A DNA stretch of 64,000 nucleotides from Aricia agestis (GCF_905147365.1 NC_056421.1:13906001-13970000), one strand, 5' to 3'. Positions 44,321 through 55,829 are shown, counted from the stretch's first letter. The notes: generated by a model from the sequence alone, not told the origin. Numbers and translations are program-made.

Positions 44321-44836
44321 TTCCACTTTAAAATCGTAATTTTGAAGAACGTTATTTTTTAACCCAAAAAAATTTTTGTTGCGGCCCGCGACACCAATAC
44401 AAAGACATGTTTGTGCCCCATATGAAAAAAAGGTTAGGGACCACGGGGCTAGAGGGTTTGCAGGTCGAAATGGTCCGAAAATACTGCTGGTGACAGTTCG
44501 CTCCAGAGTTTTAAAGTTTGTTATTTGCGATTCTTAAAATATGAAACTATAATTTATTTTTATTAGTTCCATAATATAACGTAAGAATTCCTCTATATTT
44601 ATTCCTCTATGCTTACTATAAGTGCCAAGTGCCAACCCTAACGGTTTTGTTTAGACTTTGGAGGAGCGTGGGCAGGTAAGAAGCTACTTTTATAATAACC
44701 GAGTGAAGTACGATCTTACATTAGATCGACCTTTTCGGGATCCCGACATTGAGAACTTGTTAATACTTAAGTACAGCCATGAGCAGTAACTTATATTTTT
44801 AATATATTATTATCATATTGGAAGGTATTCAGAATC
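44321..44836. other. No gene; hAT and LINE-tail scraps
   Basis: GTTGCGGCCCGCGACACC..AAAAAGGTTAGGGACCAC resembles a hAT MITE. GGGTTTGCAGGTCGAAATGG repeats the LINE segment at 16690. Confidence 0.5.
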
Positions 44837-45096
44837 TACAGGGTGTAACAAAAATAAGTGATAATACTTAAGGGTGAGTATGTGTTCCTTATAGAGAATT
44901 CACTGTGAAAATAGCAGCGCTGAAAGACCAAATTTTTTTTCACTTTTGTATGGGGAAACTCGTGACGTTCGGGCGCTTGCCCATACAAAAGTGAAAAAAA
45001 TTTTTGGTCTTTCAGCGCTGCTACTTTCACAGTGAACTCTCTATAAGGGACACATACACACCCTAAAGTATTATCACTTGTTTTTGTTACGTTGTA
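44837..45096. mobile_element. F palindromic MITE
   Basis: TACAGGGTGTAACAAAAATA at the left and AACAAGTGATAA-type complement at the right (TTGTTACGTTGTA, decayed end). Full palindromic interior. Confidence 0.9.
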
Positions 45097-45205
45097 TTAA
45101 TACGTGAGCCAAAAACTTTGTATCCCTTTTGACGAAAAATGGGGAAACGTAGGTGAATTAAATTTTGCACAGTTGTAGTTTATAATATGGTGAAGGAGTG
45201 CATTG

Positions 45206-45633
45206 TTTTTTTTATTTTTTATTCAACAATGGGGCAAACGGGTCACTTGATGGAAAGCAGCTTCCCTCGCCCATGGACACTCGCAGCATCAGGTGCGTTG
45301 CCAGGCTTGGAGGGTAGGGATGGGAAAGGATGGGAATTGGGGAGGGTAGGGAAGGGAATAGGGCCGGCTCGACCGGAGAAATACCACGGGCTCACAGAAA
45401 ACCGGCGTGAAACGGCGCTTGCGCTGTATTTCGCCGAGTGAGTGAGTTTACCGGAGGCCCCAGGAGGCCCTCGCCTATTCCCTTCCCTTCCCTACCCTCC
45501 CCTATTACCCTTTTCCCTCTTAAAAGGCCGCTTACCTGCAGCTCTTCTGATGCTACGAGTGTCCATGGGCGACGGAAGTTGCTTTCCATCAGATGACCCG
45601 TTTGCTCGTTTGTCCCCTTTTTTCATAAATAAA
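45206..45633. mobile_element. Fold-back chimera of two A SINE halves
   Basis: 45206-45362 is a reverse A copy from T-tract to the pyrimidine tract complement. At 45363 it switches without spacer to a forward A copy starting GCCGGCTCGACCGGAG and running to CATAAATAAAAG. The forward half lacks the first ~35 bases and the reverse half lacks the head, so each side is incomplete at the junction. Confidence 0.85.
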
Positions 45634-45973
45634 AGTGCTAGTAGCGTCCTCTGTACCGACCATTGCGTAACATTCCCTATTTAAGCCGAATGTTACGGAA
45701 TATAAAACAAATTATTCTTAGCTCTCTGTCCACAGGCTTATTACCCATAATATTATAACTAGTCACTAATTAATCACTTGTTATCAGGTGCGTGGGAGCT
45801 CGTCACTTAAGCCGATCGATTAATTCGACAAACACATTACTTCCTTATGTCCAGTCGGATTACTGTCAAAATATAGAGCTATGTATCATAATTACATAAT
45901 GCGTTATGTAGGAGTTACGACTTGCGATACATGTACTTCATATTTTATTAGAATTTGGAACAGGAAAATCTTG
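45634..45973. other. Nothing recognised
   Basis: AT-rich, no frame supported. Confidence 0.5.
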
Positions 45974-46306
45974 TTTTTTTTATGAAATAAGGGGGCAAAC
46001 GAGCAAACGGGTCACCTGATGGAAAGCAACTCCTGTCGTCCATTTACACTCGCAGCATCAAAAAAGCTGCAAGTGCGTTGCCGGCCTTTTAAGAAGGAAT
46101 AGGGTAATAGGGGAGGGTAGAGAAGGGAAGGAAAGGAAATAGGGGATGGTAAGGATAGGAATAGGGTAGAGGATTGGGCCGCCGGTAAACTCACTCACTC
46201 GGCGAAACACAGCGCAAGCGCTGTTTCGCGCCGGCTTTCTGTGAGAACGTGGTATTTCTCCGGTCGAGCCGGCCCATTCGTGCCGAAGCATGGCTCTCCC
46301 ACGTAT
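45974..46306 (-). mobile_element. A SINE
   Basis: Reverse full-length copy ending GGCTCTCCCACGTATA. Confidence 0.92.
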
Positions 46307-46371
46307 AATTGTGTATAAATATTGTATGCTATCGGCCACCGCTGTAAACTGTATTTTAGATGAAATAGGAA

Positions 46372-46590
46372 ACTAGATGACGCCTGCAGAGATGCAGACA
46401 TTATCTTGTTTCCTATAACGCTTGCACCAAAATTCGTTTACCGTGCATTTTTCCAGGATCAAAAGTAATATTATATTATGTCTTTTCCCGGAATGAAAGT
46501 TTCAGCAAAATCGGTTCAGTGTTTGGGGCGTAAAGGGGTACCTCCTTTACGCCCCAAACACAGAAACACTTTCAAATTTATAAATGACTA
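46372..46590 (+). repeat. D repeat containing a new perfect hairpin
   Basis: GACGCCTGCAGAGATG..CCAAAATTCGTTTACC..CAAAATCGGTTCAGTGTTTG. Where the family has GGTTTGGGCGTGAAGAGG, this copy has GTGTTTGGGGCGTAAAGG, a short GGTACCT spacer and the exact complement of the first arm (about 46519-46563). Confidence 0.82.
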
Positions 46591-46721
46591 AAATAATTAT
46601 GAATGGTCATATTAGAATGGAAAAGAAAAGATCTAAGTAAGGATCCAAAGGAAACTGTCCATTTTAGAGCTATTGTTCTTGTGAGAACAGAAATACAGAG
46701 TACAGAATAAGAGTTACTTAA

Positions 46722-47194
46722 GAGGATACAACAGGGGCTAGAGAAATGAAAAAAAAGTACGTGTAATATCTATAGCTGTCTCCCTTACCTCAAGCCTATA
46801 CCGCAGAACGCGATAGAGACAACTGCAGAAAATCCAGAAAATCAACGATTCGTTGTCCCCTGATTCCTTCTCCAAAACTTAACCGATTTAAGTACTTTTT
46901 TCATTAAAGATTAAAAAAAGGCTTGAGCTGTGTTCCTATGTTTTGCTTTTTTTGTATAATCTAGCCAAATCTGTTTTCTGGACGTTTGAACACAGTGGAA
47001 AATCTGGCCATTTTTTTGGGTTTTTGAACGTTCATATCTTATTTAATAATTAAATTATGAAAAAAAAGAAAACATAGGGACATTGTATTAGTGGCCATAG
47101 ATATTCTGGAAAAAAATTATAACTCTACTAGCATTATCCAGGGAGGAAACAGGGGACAACGTTTGTATGGAAAAAAGGGCGGTGTGGAATCCTC
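46722..47194. mobile_element. piggyBac-like MITE, TTAA duplication
   Basis: Ends GAGGATACAACAGGGG and GTGTGGAATCCTC, flanked by TTAA at 46718-46721 and 47195-47198. Subterminal AACAGGGGACAACG recurs near the right end and GTTGTCCCCTG inside. A precise TTAA duplication is characteristic of piggyBac-related elements. No transposase. Confidence 0.78.
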
Positions 47195-47198
47195 TTAA

Positions 47199-47570
47199 TA
47201 CTTCTTAGTTCATTTAAGAATATTACTATTATCTTTACCTTGGATGTCGGTTTTAAATTTTTGTTTAAAAATAATAATCTCATTTACCACTCAGAGTCAG
47301 TCTTCTATTTAAACTCAGTATAAATAGAAGTCTTTGCTCAGAGTATCTCAGATACTTGAGTTTAAATTAGCATCCACTTAATTCCTCTTACATCTTTAGG
47401 TTTATAACAATAATTACGTGCGATTGACTTTTAACAGTAATAATGATATCAGTTATTAGTTTGGCATTTAACAGTGTGCATGTTAGACAATCATACCTGT
47501 GAACCCTGGGGTCAGAATTGACCACTTACCAATGTAAATGTCAGTCAATAGTGAACGCTAACAATTAACA
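47199..47570. other. Nothing recognised
   Basis: AT-rich; a small direct/inverse pair CTTCTATTTAAACTC / ATAGAAG near 47310. Confidence 0.5.
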
Positions 47571-47920
47571 CTAGATTTAGCCCGCAACTTCGTTTATGTT
47601 TTGTTTATCTTTGTACTATCAGAGAATTTGATTCATAGGCAGATGGCGGATCTACGTCATTTGGTCGCATTACGTCAAACCCATCCTACAGATAACAGAT
47701 CGCAGCTAACATTGTAGAACTGCCTATAGATTCTATGGATTAATTTCTTTGATGGTACATTTCGCAGACATAAAAACTATCTTAATCTCTATGACCATTC
47801 CCAAATCTCTTAGAACCTCCCAATTTTCATTGAAATCGATTTAGTAGCTTAATATGCGAGAGGTAAATAACAGAGACTAGAGAGACAGACATAAATTATT
47901 TCGCATTTATAAAATACTAG
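47571..47920 (+). repeat. D repeat split by an E element
   Basis: ACTAGATTTAGCCCGCAACTTC before 47613; CATAAAAACTATC..CCTCCCAATTTTCATTGAAATCG after 47758. Confidence 0.65.
47614..47757. mobile_element. E palindromic repeat inserted in D
   Basis: TACTATCAGAGAATTTGATTC, CATAGGCAGATGGCGG and GTCATTTGGTCGC at the left; CTGCCTATAGATTC and TTAATTTCTTTGATGGTA at the right. Confidence 0.82.
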
Positions 47921-47924
47921 CTGT

Positions 47925-48270
47925 CCCGGCGAACTTCGTGTCACTTTAAAACCTTGCCCGGACTTCAAGGATTATTTTAAGTCTAAAATTAGCAGAATCG
48001 GTTCAGCCGTTATCGAGTTACAGCGTTACTAAAACAATTGAAAATCCATTTTTAACCGACTTCCAAAAAGGAGGAGGGTATATGTTCGGCTGTGGAGTTT
48101 TTTTTTTTTTTATATATATATATACTAGCTGTCCCGGTGAACTTCGTGTCACTTTAAAACCTTCCCTGGACTTCTACAAATATTTTAAGACTAAAATCAG
48201 CCCAATCATTTCAGTCGTTTTCGAGTTTTAGCGCGACTAACACATTTAAAAATCCATTTTTATATATAAA
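47925..48270. repeat. Two tandem copies of a TACTAGCTGTCCCGG repeat
   Basis: ACTAGCTGTCCCGGCGAACTTCG at 47926 and again at 48124, each followed by GTGTCACTTTAAAACCTT and a TCAGCC..TTTCGAGTT-type segment. A T/TA run separates them. Reversed, the start reads ..CCGGGACAGCTAG|T, which resembles a Helitron end but is not sufficient to call one. Confidence 0.7.
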
Positions 48271-48659
48271 AAGATAGGTAGATATTGTATGGGAATGTGA
48301 ATTAAAATAATCTCTCGGTTATTGCTAATCAGTTGTAAAAATACCCACATTTCATGCATGAGGTAGACTAACGTAAATGTACGGTTACCGATGTTTAGCC
48401 ACGTCTAGGTAATACATAAACATTGAAGGATTCTTAGCATTTCCCACGACAATGAGGTCATAACTATTGCACACACTTGCTACAGGGTAATAGAGGGGGT
48501 GAAGTGGAGTAAAGGGAAGGGGTAGCGAATATCCGCCACCTGTAGACAAGGTGGCTATGATGGGTTTTGTCTTATTTAACCGACTACGATGAAGAAAAGA
48601 GGAAGGGTTTTTGCCTTGTTTTTGTATGTAGGGCCTAATAGTTTATTGAGGAGTCAATA
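48271..48659. other. Nothing recognised
   Basis: No frame or repeat supported. Confidence 0.5.
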
Positions 48660-48845
48660 CATCTAAACTAATATTATGAATGCAAAAGTGTGTCTGCCTG
48701 TCTGTTACCTCTGCCTACACCACTGAACCGATTTTGCTGAAATTTGGTATGGAGACCCGGCAATGGACATGGAATACTTTTTATACCGGAAAAATGTGCG
48801 CGTGAAACACGAATTTTGACGCAACGGAGTTGCAGGAGTCATCTA
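48660..48845 (-). repeat. D repeat
   Basis: Reverse copy from AAACTAATATTATGAATGC to GGAGTTGCAGGAGTCATCTAG. Confidence 0.87.
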
Positions 48846-48953
48846 GTGCGCTATATTATAATTATAGATTTTGACTATATGAGTATACGCCATTAGCCCA
48901 CTAAACAGATTGTGGCGACCCAATGTGAAAGATGTAAACGATTGATCAAGTTA

Positions 48954-49242
48954 TACAGAGTGTAATAAAAATAAGTGATAATACTTAAGGGTGTGTACGT
49001 ATTGTTGTAGAGAGTTTACTGTGAAAGTGGCAGCGCTGAAAGACCTTTTTTTTTCACTTTTGTAAAGTGTGGTTTTGTAAAGGCTGCCCACTTTGTGGCC
49101 AGGGTTCCAAGCGTCACGAGTTTCCCCATACAAAAGTGTTTTTCTCTTTTCTCTTGCAGCGCTGCTGCTTTTACAGTGAACTCTCTACAAATAACACGTA
49201 CACACCTTAAAGTATTATCACTTAGTTTTGTTACACCCTGTA
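48954..49242. mobile_element. F palindromic MITE with unpaired centre
   Basis: TACAGAGTGTAATAAAAATA and complement TTTTGTTACACCCTGTA, TA flanks. The centre has an extra ~35 bases (AAAGTGTGGTTTTGTAAAGG) absent from other copies. Confidence 0.88.
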
Positions 49243-49527
49243 TAAGAAAGAAATGGCTTTGAGACAAAAAACAACGCAAAAATGTCATCGGAAATGTCGC
49301 TGATGCATCGAAAATTTCCACGATGCGTCCTGTGATGTCGTAGATTTTTGCGATACGACGTCGCAACTGGCCTTTACCAGCTCATTTTGGCCGCAGTCGG
49401 ATAAAATGAAACCTTTTTTATTAATAATAATAATAATAATATTCTCTACCTATATTTCCTTTTTAGTTAACTCTTCCTATTTTTGTTTTAATATAATAAT
49501 ATAATGAAAAATGCGACTACGTAATAG
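49243..49527. other. MITE-like scrap, TAA microsatellite
   Basis: GATGCATCG/GCGATACGACGTCGCAAC segment, then (TAA)n at about 49419-49443, the likely 5' target of the Dong-like element. Confidence 0.5.
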
Positions 49528-52500
49528 AAATATATTACCCCAGGCCCTTCGGGCCTTCGGGCCCGGGCTGTCCCTCGTATTCTGGGGGGGGGCACCGTAT
49601 CGCATCCTACTGCCCAGTCTAGTACTGCTGCAGAGAATACTAATTTCCAAACAATAAGCAACACATATTCATATCCTTCATCTCCTACCTCATCCGTCAG
49701 CTTGTTTCCATCGCTTCATTCTTCACCACAGTCATTCATGCTCAATAACTCATTTTCATCACGATCCACTACATTATCACCATTGTCAGAGGATGTTACA
49801 CAGGAAGCAATTGCTACTAATCCTGTGCCCATTCCTGACATCAGTCCGTCTACGAGAAATAATTCTGAATACATTAATCCAAATACCGTAGATCATAATA
49901 CTTTTACACAGCCTCATATCACAAACACTCCAGTAAGAAGTGTTTTGCAGGAAATGCTTCCTCCAACCACTCTCGCTGGAAAAAGTAGACAACGGATGAA
50001 ATGGACTGATCAAATAAACAGAGAACTTCTCCGTTGCTACTACATTGTAACATCATGCGAAGCCAACCTCACAGCATTCAGACCATCACTCCATAAAAAA
50101 TTCACAGAGTCTTACCCTGAACTAAGACACATATCTGAGCAACGATTAGCAGATCAAATCAGAGTTATACATCGCAATAACAGAATACCAAGTCATGAAA
50201 GAGACAAGATAAAAAATACAGTAGCGCATTCGTTCGATTGTTCCAACGACCAGAACAATACAATATGTAGCATAGACACACAGCTTAGCCCTTGCGATAT
50301 TCTGACAATCTCACATAATGCAACGGACGACCCAACTCTACAGCATTCTACAATTCAACCCACAAATAATAATCAACCCATAATTCTATCAAACTCTTCT
50401 GAAACTGTAGAAAATGCAACAATACCACAGACAGACATACTCACAACTGACGCCGATCAAACGCAGAATAACAAAATTAGTCAAGTATTTACAGAAATGT
50501 TACTTAATTACGCCGACACAGATCCAACACTCAGACCGGCAATACCAAAAATCCAGATTACACGCAACATAATAAAGACGGTAAATTTACTTAACAAGTT
50601 AATAGGAGAACATCTAGAAGCGAAAGAAACACCAGATATAGCGGAAATCCACAGTGCCATTTATTGCGCTGCAATAACAACTACAACTCTACACACTAAA
50701 CTAAATAACCCCCCTGAAAAAGATATAGCAAATAAAACAAGAGACCCGAAAATTCCAAAATGGCAACTACGAATTGAAAACAGAGTCAAGAAACTACGAA
50801 AAGAAATTGGACAGCTTACACAGTACCTTAAAGGAAATCTTAGCCACACAAAACAACGAAAATTAAACCCTAAAAATCTCACTGACGATCAAATAGTAGA
50901 ATTATTAGATACTCTGAAACAAAAACTGCAAGCACAATCAAAAAGACTCCGCCGACTTAAAATCAGTAACTCTAGAAGAACGGATAATTTACTTTTCACT
51001 AACAACCAAAAGCTCTTTTACCAAAATTTAAACACCGAAAACATTAAAATCACACAACCGCCTAGTACAGATGCACTTAAGGACTATTGGGAAAACCTAT
51101 GGTCCAAACCAGCCCATCACAACCTACACGCTTCATGGCTTGATACCGAAATAAGTGAATGTCACAATATTAACCCAATGCCTGAAATCATAATAGATGA
51201 TAATGATGTCACATACGCCATAAAGAAGACTCTGAACTGGAACGCACCAGGACCAGATAAAATTCAAAATTATTGGATGAAGTATTTTACTTCAACACAT
51301 CACTACATCGCAAAAGCATTCAATTCAGCCCTTCAGGATCCCAAAATAGTACCGCTATTTATGATGCAAGGAATAACATATCTAAAGCCTAAAGATAAAA
51401 ATGATACCAAAAATCCGACTAAATACCGTCCAATCACCTGCCTTCCAACTCTTTACAAACTACTTTCGTCAATAATCACACAAAAACTAAATACGCACAT
51501 TACTGATAATAAAATAATCCCTGAAGAACAAAAAGGCTGTGCTAAAGGCTAAATGGGCTGTAAAGAACAACTTATCATCGACGCCCAAATACACACTCAA
51601 ACTAAAAAAGATCATAAAAACCTTTATTACGCATACATAGATTACCAAAAAGCCTTTGATAGTGTCCCGCATTCTTGGTTGATACATGTCCTACAAATAT
51701 ATAAGATTAATAATACTTTAATTCACTTTCTACAGTACATATGCATAAATGGTCTACTAAACTCAATCTAAGAACAGTCAATACCACCGTCAGTACCTCA
51801 CCAATTAAAATTAAACGTGGCATTTTCCAAGGCGACTCACTTAGCCCCTTATGGTTTTGCTTAGCTTTAAACCCTCTATCTAAAACTCTGAATAGGTCAA
51901 ACTTAGGATACATTATAGATAAAGCCAATAAAATCAAAATCACTCACCTTCTTTACATGGACGACATAAAACTGTTCGCACCTGACAGGCAACAACTGGA
52001 ACACCTATTAAAATTAACGGAAAAATTTAGCGCTGATATTTACATGACATTTGGAACTGATAAATGTAAAATTAATTGCATTCTTAAGGGCAAACATACA
52101 CATACAGAACCACTCAACTTAGAACTACAAGAAGGAACAATAGACAGCATGCAAGCTAAAGACACATATAAGTACCTAGGTTATATACAAAATACAGCTA
52201 TAGATCATAAAGAAATAAAAAACACTTTAAAAAATAAATACAAACAGATACTTAATAAAATTTTGAAAACTTAATTGTCAGGCCGAAACAAAATTAAAGC
52301 TGTAAATACCTATGCGATCCCTATATTAACATATTCATTTGGAATTATCAGGTGGTCTGACACTGATTTGGAAGCTCTCAACACCGCAACCCGAACCGCT
52401 TGTTACAAACACAATATTCACCACATCCATTCAGCAGTTGAAAGATTTACAATAAAGAGGAAGCAGGGAGGGCGTGGCTTTATAGACATAAAAAATCTAC

Positions 52501-53477
52501 ATTACACACAAATAGATAACCTCCGAAAATATTTCAAGACAAAAGCTAACACAAGCCCACTCCATAAAGCCATTGTAAGTCTACCTCATTCTGGAACACC
52601 GCTACAGTTTAATAATTACCAATTTGACCCTAAAAATAAAATAATTAAAATTGACAACAAAATAGAAAAATGGAAGAGCAAGGCTCTACATGGTAAATTT
52701 CCGTACCAGTTAAGCCAGGACCATATCGATCAAGCCGCGTCATTCTGTTGGTTAACTAAGGGCAACATTTATAGTGAAACAGAAGGGTTTTTAATAGCTA
52801 TACAGGACCAAATTATCAAAACTCGCAATTACTCCAAATTTATCCTCAAAGAATTCGTAGAAACTGATAAGTGTAGATTATGCCACCAAACCACTGAGAC
52901 AATAGACCATATTACCGGAGGATACAGTTCACTAGCAAATAAAGAATATACTCACCGTCACGATAACGTAGCCAAACATATACATCAATTAATAGCAATC
53001 AAGTTTAACCTTATAGATACACATACACCGTACTACAAATACAAACCATCTAACGTTCTAGAAAATGACTCCGTAAAACTCTACTGGGATCGCGATATCG
53101 TCACAGATCGCACCATTCTAAGCAATAGACCAGACATAACCCTCACAATTAAATCTGAAAAAACCACTTACCTTATAGACGTCGCCGTTCCAAACACCAA
53201 CAACCTAAAACAGAAACACACAGAAAAAATCCAAAAATACATACCGCTCGCAGATGAGATAAAACAAATGTGGCATCAAAACACAGTAAAAATAATCCCG
53301 ATTGTCATCTCCTCAACCGGTGTTATTCCAAAAACGCTTGCCGCTGCACTTAAATCCCTTGACCTTCACAAAAACACATATATACAGTTACAGAAGTCAA
53401 TCGTTATAGATACCTGCTCTATAGTCCGCCGCTTCCTTAATTCATCTTCAACCTTCCCTTCAACTCATACCAATTAA
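49528..53477 (+). pseudogene. Dong/R4-clade LINE, single ORF broken by two stops and one frameshift
   Basis: One long frame opens at 49528 (no ATG until 49738) and runs to a TAA at 51550-51552. N-terminal ~120 residues are Ser/Thr/Asn-rich, then a Myb-like KWTDQINRELLRCYY segment, a linker, and reverse transcriptase starting at WNAPGPDKIQN. After the stop the frame continues through YIDYQKAFDSVPHSWL, shifts by one base near 51735-51741, and gives KIKRGIFQGDSLSPLWFCLA and the catalytic YMDD at 51954-51965. A second in-frame TAA lies at 52272-52274. The C-terminal part has a zinc knuckle whose third ligand is Tyr (52923-52925). It also has a restriction-like endonuclease signature: RPDI with PD at 53130-53135 and LIDVAV with Asp at 53178-53180. 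An endonuclease of this kind and TAA-repeat flanks on both sides match Dong elements, which insert in TAA repeats. Not functional as read. Confidence 0.88.
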
Positions 53478-53586
53478 ACTTTTTTCACACTACATGAACA
53501 GGATACTTGGCAATCGCCCGTACCTGCTTCATTCTACCGGTTAAAGCCGAGACAAATCTATTTTAAATAATAATAATAATAATAAC
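53478..53586 (+). mobile_element. 3' UTR and TAA end of the Dong-like LINE
   Basis: GATACTTGGCAATCGCCCGT, GGTTAAAGCCGAGACAAATC, then (TAA)n at about 53566-53585. Confidence 0.8.
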
Positions 53587-53862
53587 GTTTATTTAACATA
53601 AGACATCACAGTTATTAGAATAATATCCTGAAATAGTAGTTAATTAAGAGCAAACAATAAATAATTCCGCCATTATTTCTCATGTTAATAAACAAAGGAA
53701 ATCGTTAATATAAAATATAATAAGTTAAGATTAAAATAATAATATAAGTAATTAATTTAATAAACTCATATTGATAGGATATCCTGTGGAATTCTATAAG
53801 TAAATAAATAAAGATCAAGGATTAAGAGTAAATTAATAGAGTAAATTAATATCGGCTATAAA

Positions 53863-54305
53863 GGAGTGAGCCCATTGAGACGGGCCGTGCCGGGGCTCAG
53901 CGTGCCGAGGCGTATCGCAAAAATCCGCCTCCATACAATTTGTATGGAAGCGGATGCGCGTATCGCACACTGTGCCGGGGCGCATCGGCGCGGATTTTTG
54001 CTCGGCGGATTTCCGTCAATGCGACACGTCCCGACAAGACCCGCTGCGCCCCGGCAAGACCCGCTGCGCCCCGGCAACAGTGTGCTATAGCAAGCGGCGC
54101 GCGGATGTGATGCGATGCGGCCCGGCAAGCCTTGGCTCAAAATCCGTCAATGCATTGCGCGCCGACCCGCCCCGGCACAGTGAGCGTTAAAATCCATCAA
54201 TGCGACCCGACCCGGCAATAGTGTGCTATGGCGCATTTTGCGCTGCGCTACGCCCCGACCCGCCCCGGCAAACCCCGGCACGTGCCGACAAAGTGTGCAC
54301 GAACC
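53863..54305. mobile_element. Long GC-rich relative of the 25.68-kb MITE
   Basis: GAGTGAGCCCATTGAGACGG and GTGCCGGGGCTCAGCGTGCC match the left arm of 25680-25864. The right side instead carries tandem GACCCGCTGCGCCCCGGCAA units (twice) and several CGACCCG/CCCCGGCA variants, ending ACGTGCCGACAAAGTGTGCA. Overlapping frames on both strands come from this composition and are not genes. Confidence 0.75.
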
Positions 54306-54718
54306 TTAAATTCTCAATCTTGTGCCCAAAGTCGATTCGGCTACGGCTTCGACCGAAAATAAATGGTCGATCAGACACTAGTTAGTTCATAAAAAGTATT
54401 CACTCATAATATCGTTTAGCCGGTTTATAGCCTTGGTAACACTTAATCACTGTTATACCGATGACTATAAATTATTAGAGGTCCTTCTTACCTGACTGTG
54501 TAAGAAGGTAGGTTATTTTCGAGTCGGTGTAAAGCCTACATGGTAACATCAAAGGAGACAATTTTGTAGGGTTTCATCCTCAAATGGCTAAAACGGAACA
54601 TTACTGACACTATATGTGTTTGTCAGTCTGTCCATCGTTCGCTTAGATGTCTTATTCATCGCGATAGCAAGATAGCTAACATGATCATCATGACTGTATT
54701 TTTGTTGCCGCTATAAAC
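54306..54718. other. Repeat scraps, no gene
   Basis: 54340-54389 GGCTTCGACCGAAAATAAATGG..CAGACACTAG is a reverse end of the hAT element at 32938. 54570-54717 is a diverged C repeat (CAGTCTGTCCATCGTTCG, TTGTTGCCGCTATAA). Confidence 0.55.
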
Positions 54719-55030
54719 TTTTTTTATAAAATAAGGAGGTAAACGAGCAAACGGGTCACCTGATGAAAAACAACTTCCGTCGCCCATGGACACTCGCAGC
54801 ATCAGAAGAGCTGCATGTGCGTTGCCGGCCTTTTAAGAGGGAATATGGTATTAGGGGAGGGTAGGGATGGGAAGGGAAGGGAATAGGGTAGGGGATTGGG
54901 CCTCCGGTAAACTCACTCACTCGGCGATACACAGCGCAAGCGCTGTTTCACGCCGGTTTTCTGTGAGAACGTGGTATTTCTCCGGTCGAGCCGGCCCATT
55001 CGTGCCGAAGCATGGCTCTCCCACGTATAA
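54719..55030 (-). mobile_element. A SINE
   Basis: Reverse full copy inserted after TTGTTGCCGCTATAAAC of a diverged C repeat. The sequence beyond the other end is D, not C, so the C copy is truncated here. Confidence 0.9.
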
Positions 55031-55035
55031 ATGCG

Positions 55036-55216
55036 AATAATCCATACTAATATTAAAGTGTGTCTGTCTGTCTGTTATCTCGTCACGCCCAAACCGCTGA
55101 ACCGATTTTCATGAAATTTGGCATGGAGATACTTTCAATCCCAGGCAAGGACAAAGAACAAGGTTTGTCCTGTAAAAAATGTACGGTTCCCGGGTGACGA
55201 ACTAATTTTGGTGCAA
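55036..55216 (-). repeat. D repeat
   Basis: Reverse copy from CCATACTAATATTAAAGTG to GTTCCCGGGTGACGAACTAATTTTGGTGC. A 108-codon frame at 55118-55444 is partly this repeat. Confidence 0.85.
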
Positions 55217-55568
55217 GTTGCACTTTCTTCTGGGTTCCACACAATTAATACAATTAATGTGTTATTAAAACTTTTGCACGACGAGTTAAACTTCGGACAA
55301 GTTTACCTTTCTTTAAAGAAAGTTAAATTATATTTATTAGTACGGAACCATACAACGCGAGACCGTCTCCCTCCTGGCCGCTATTACACCCATATCGTAA
55401 CACATTTCGTAAGTCTTACAGTGTTATGTCGGCACACTTTTTAAATTGCCCTCCCATTTGTGTTTGCTTTAAATTACTATTTGATTACTTCCACACATAA
55501 TGTTATGTTAACTTGCTATACAACTGAAGAGTCTAACTATTTAGTAAATAAACAAAAACAACGGCTTG
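55217..55568. other. Nothing recognised
   Basis: No motif in the overlapping frames. Confidence 0.5.
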
Positions 55569-55693
55569 TACTATCAGATAAGTTAATTCTAGGCAGATGT
55601 GGACCTACGTAATTTGGTCGCTTTGACATTGACATAACCCGACCGAATGACGTAGATCCGTCATCTGCCTATGAATCAATTTCTTCGACGGTA
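55569..55693. mobile_element. E palindromic repeat, best copy
   Basis: TACTATCAGATAAGTTAATTC, AGGCAGATGTGGACCTACGT and AATTTGGTCG are mirrored by CGACCGAATGACG, CATCTGCCTATGAATCAA and TTCGACGGTA. The centre is short (CTTTGACATTGACATAACC). Confidence 0.88.
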
Positions 55694-55829
55694 CTGTAGG
55701 TATAATATAATGTTGTGTTAACTTGCTGTAGGTAAAGAGTAAACTAATCAATAGAGTAATATTCAGTATACAATAACACTCCGGGAGTGACGGCAGAAGT
55801 GAATCCCCCTCTTCCCCCCCTCTGTCTTA

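Noticed and set aside
47925..48270. Helitron on the - strand
   Set aside because: Reverse reading ends GCTAG before T, but no proper GC hairpin precedes it at the right distance.
49540..49575. HDV-type ribozyme at the Dong-like 5' region
   Set aside because: Only a 6-bp hairpin can be seen; the nested pseudoknot needed for that ribozyme could not be drawn. Kept only as a test in the findings.
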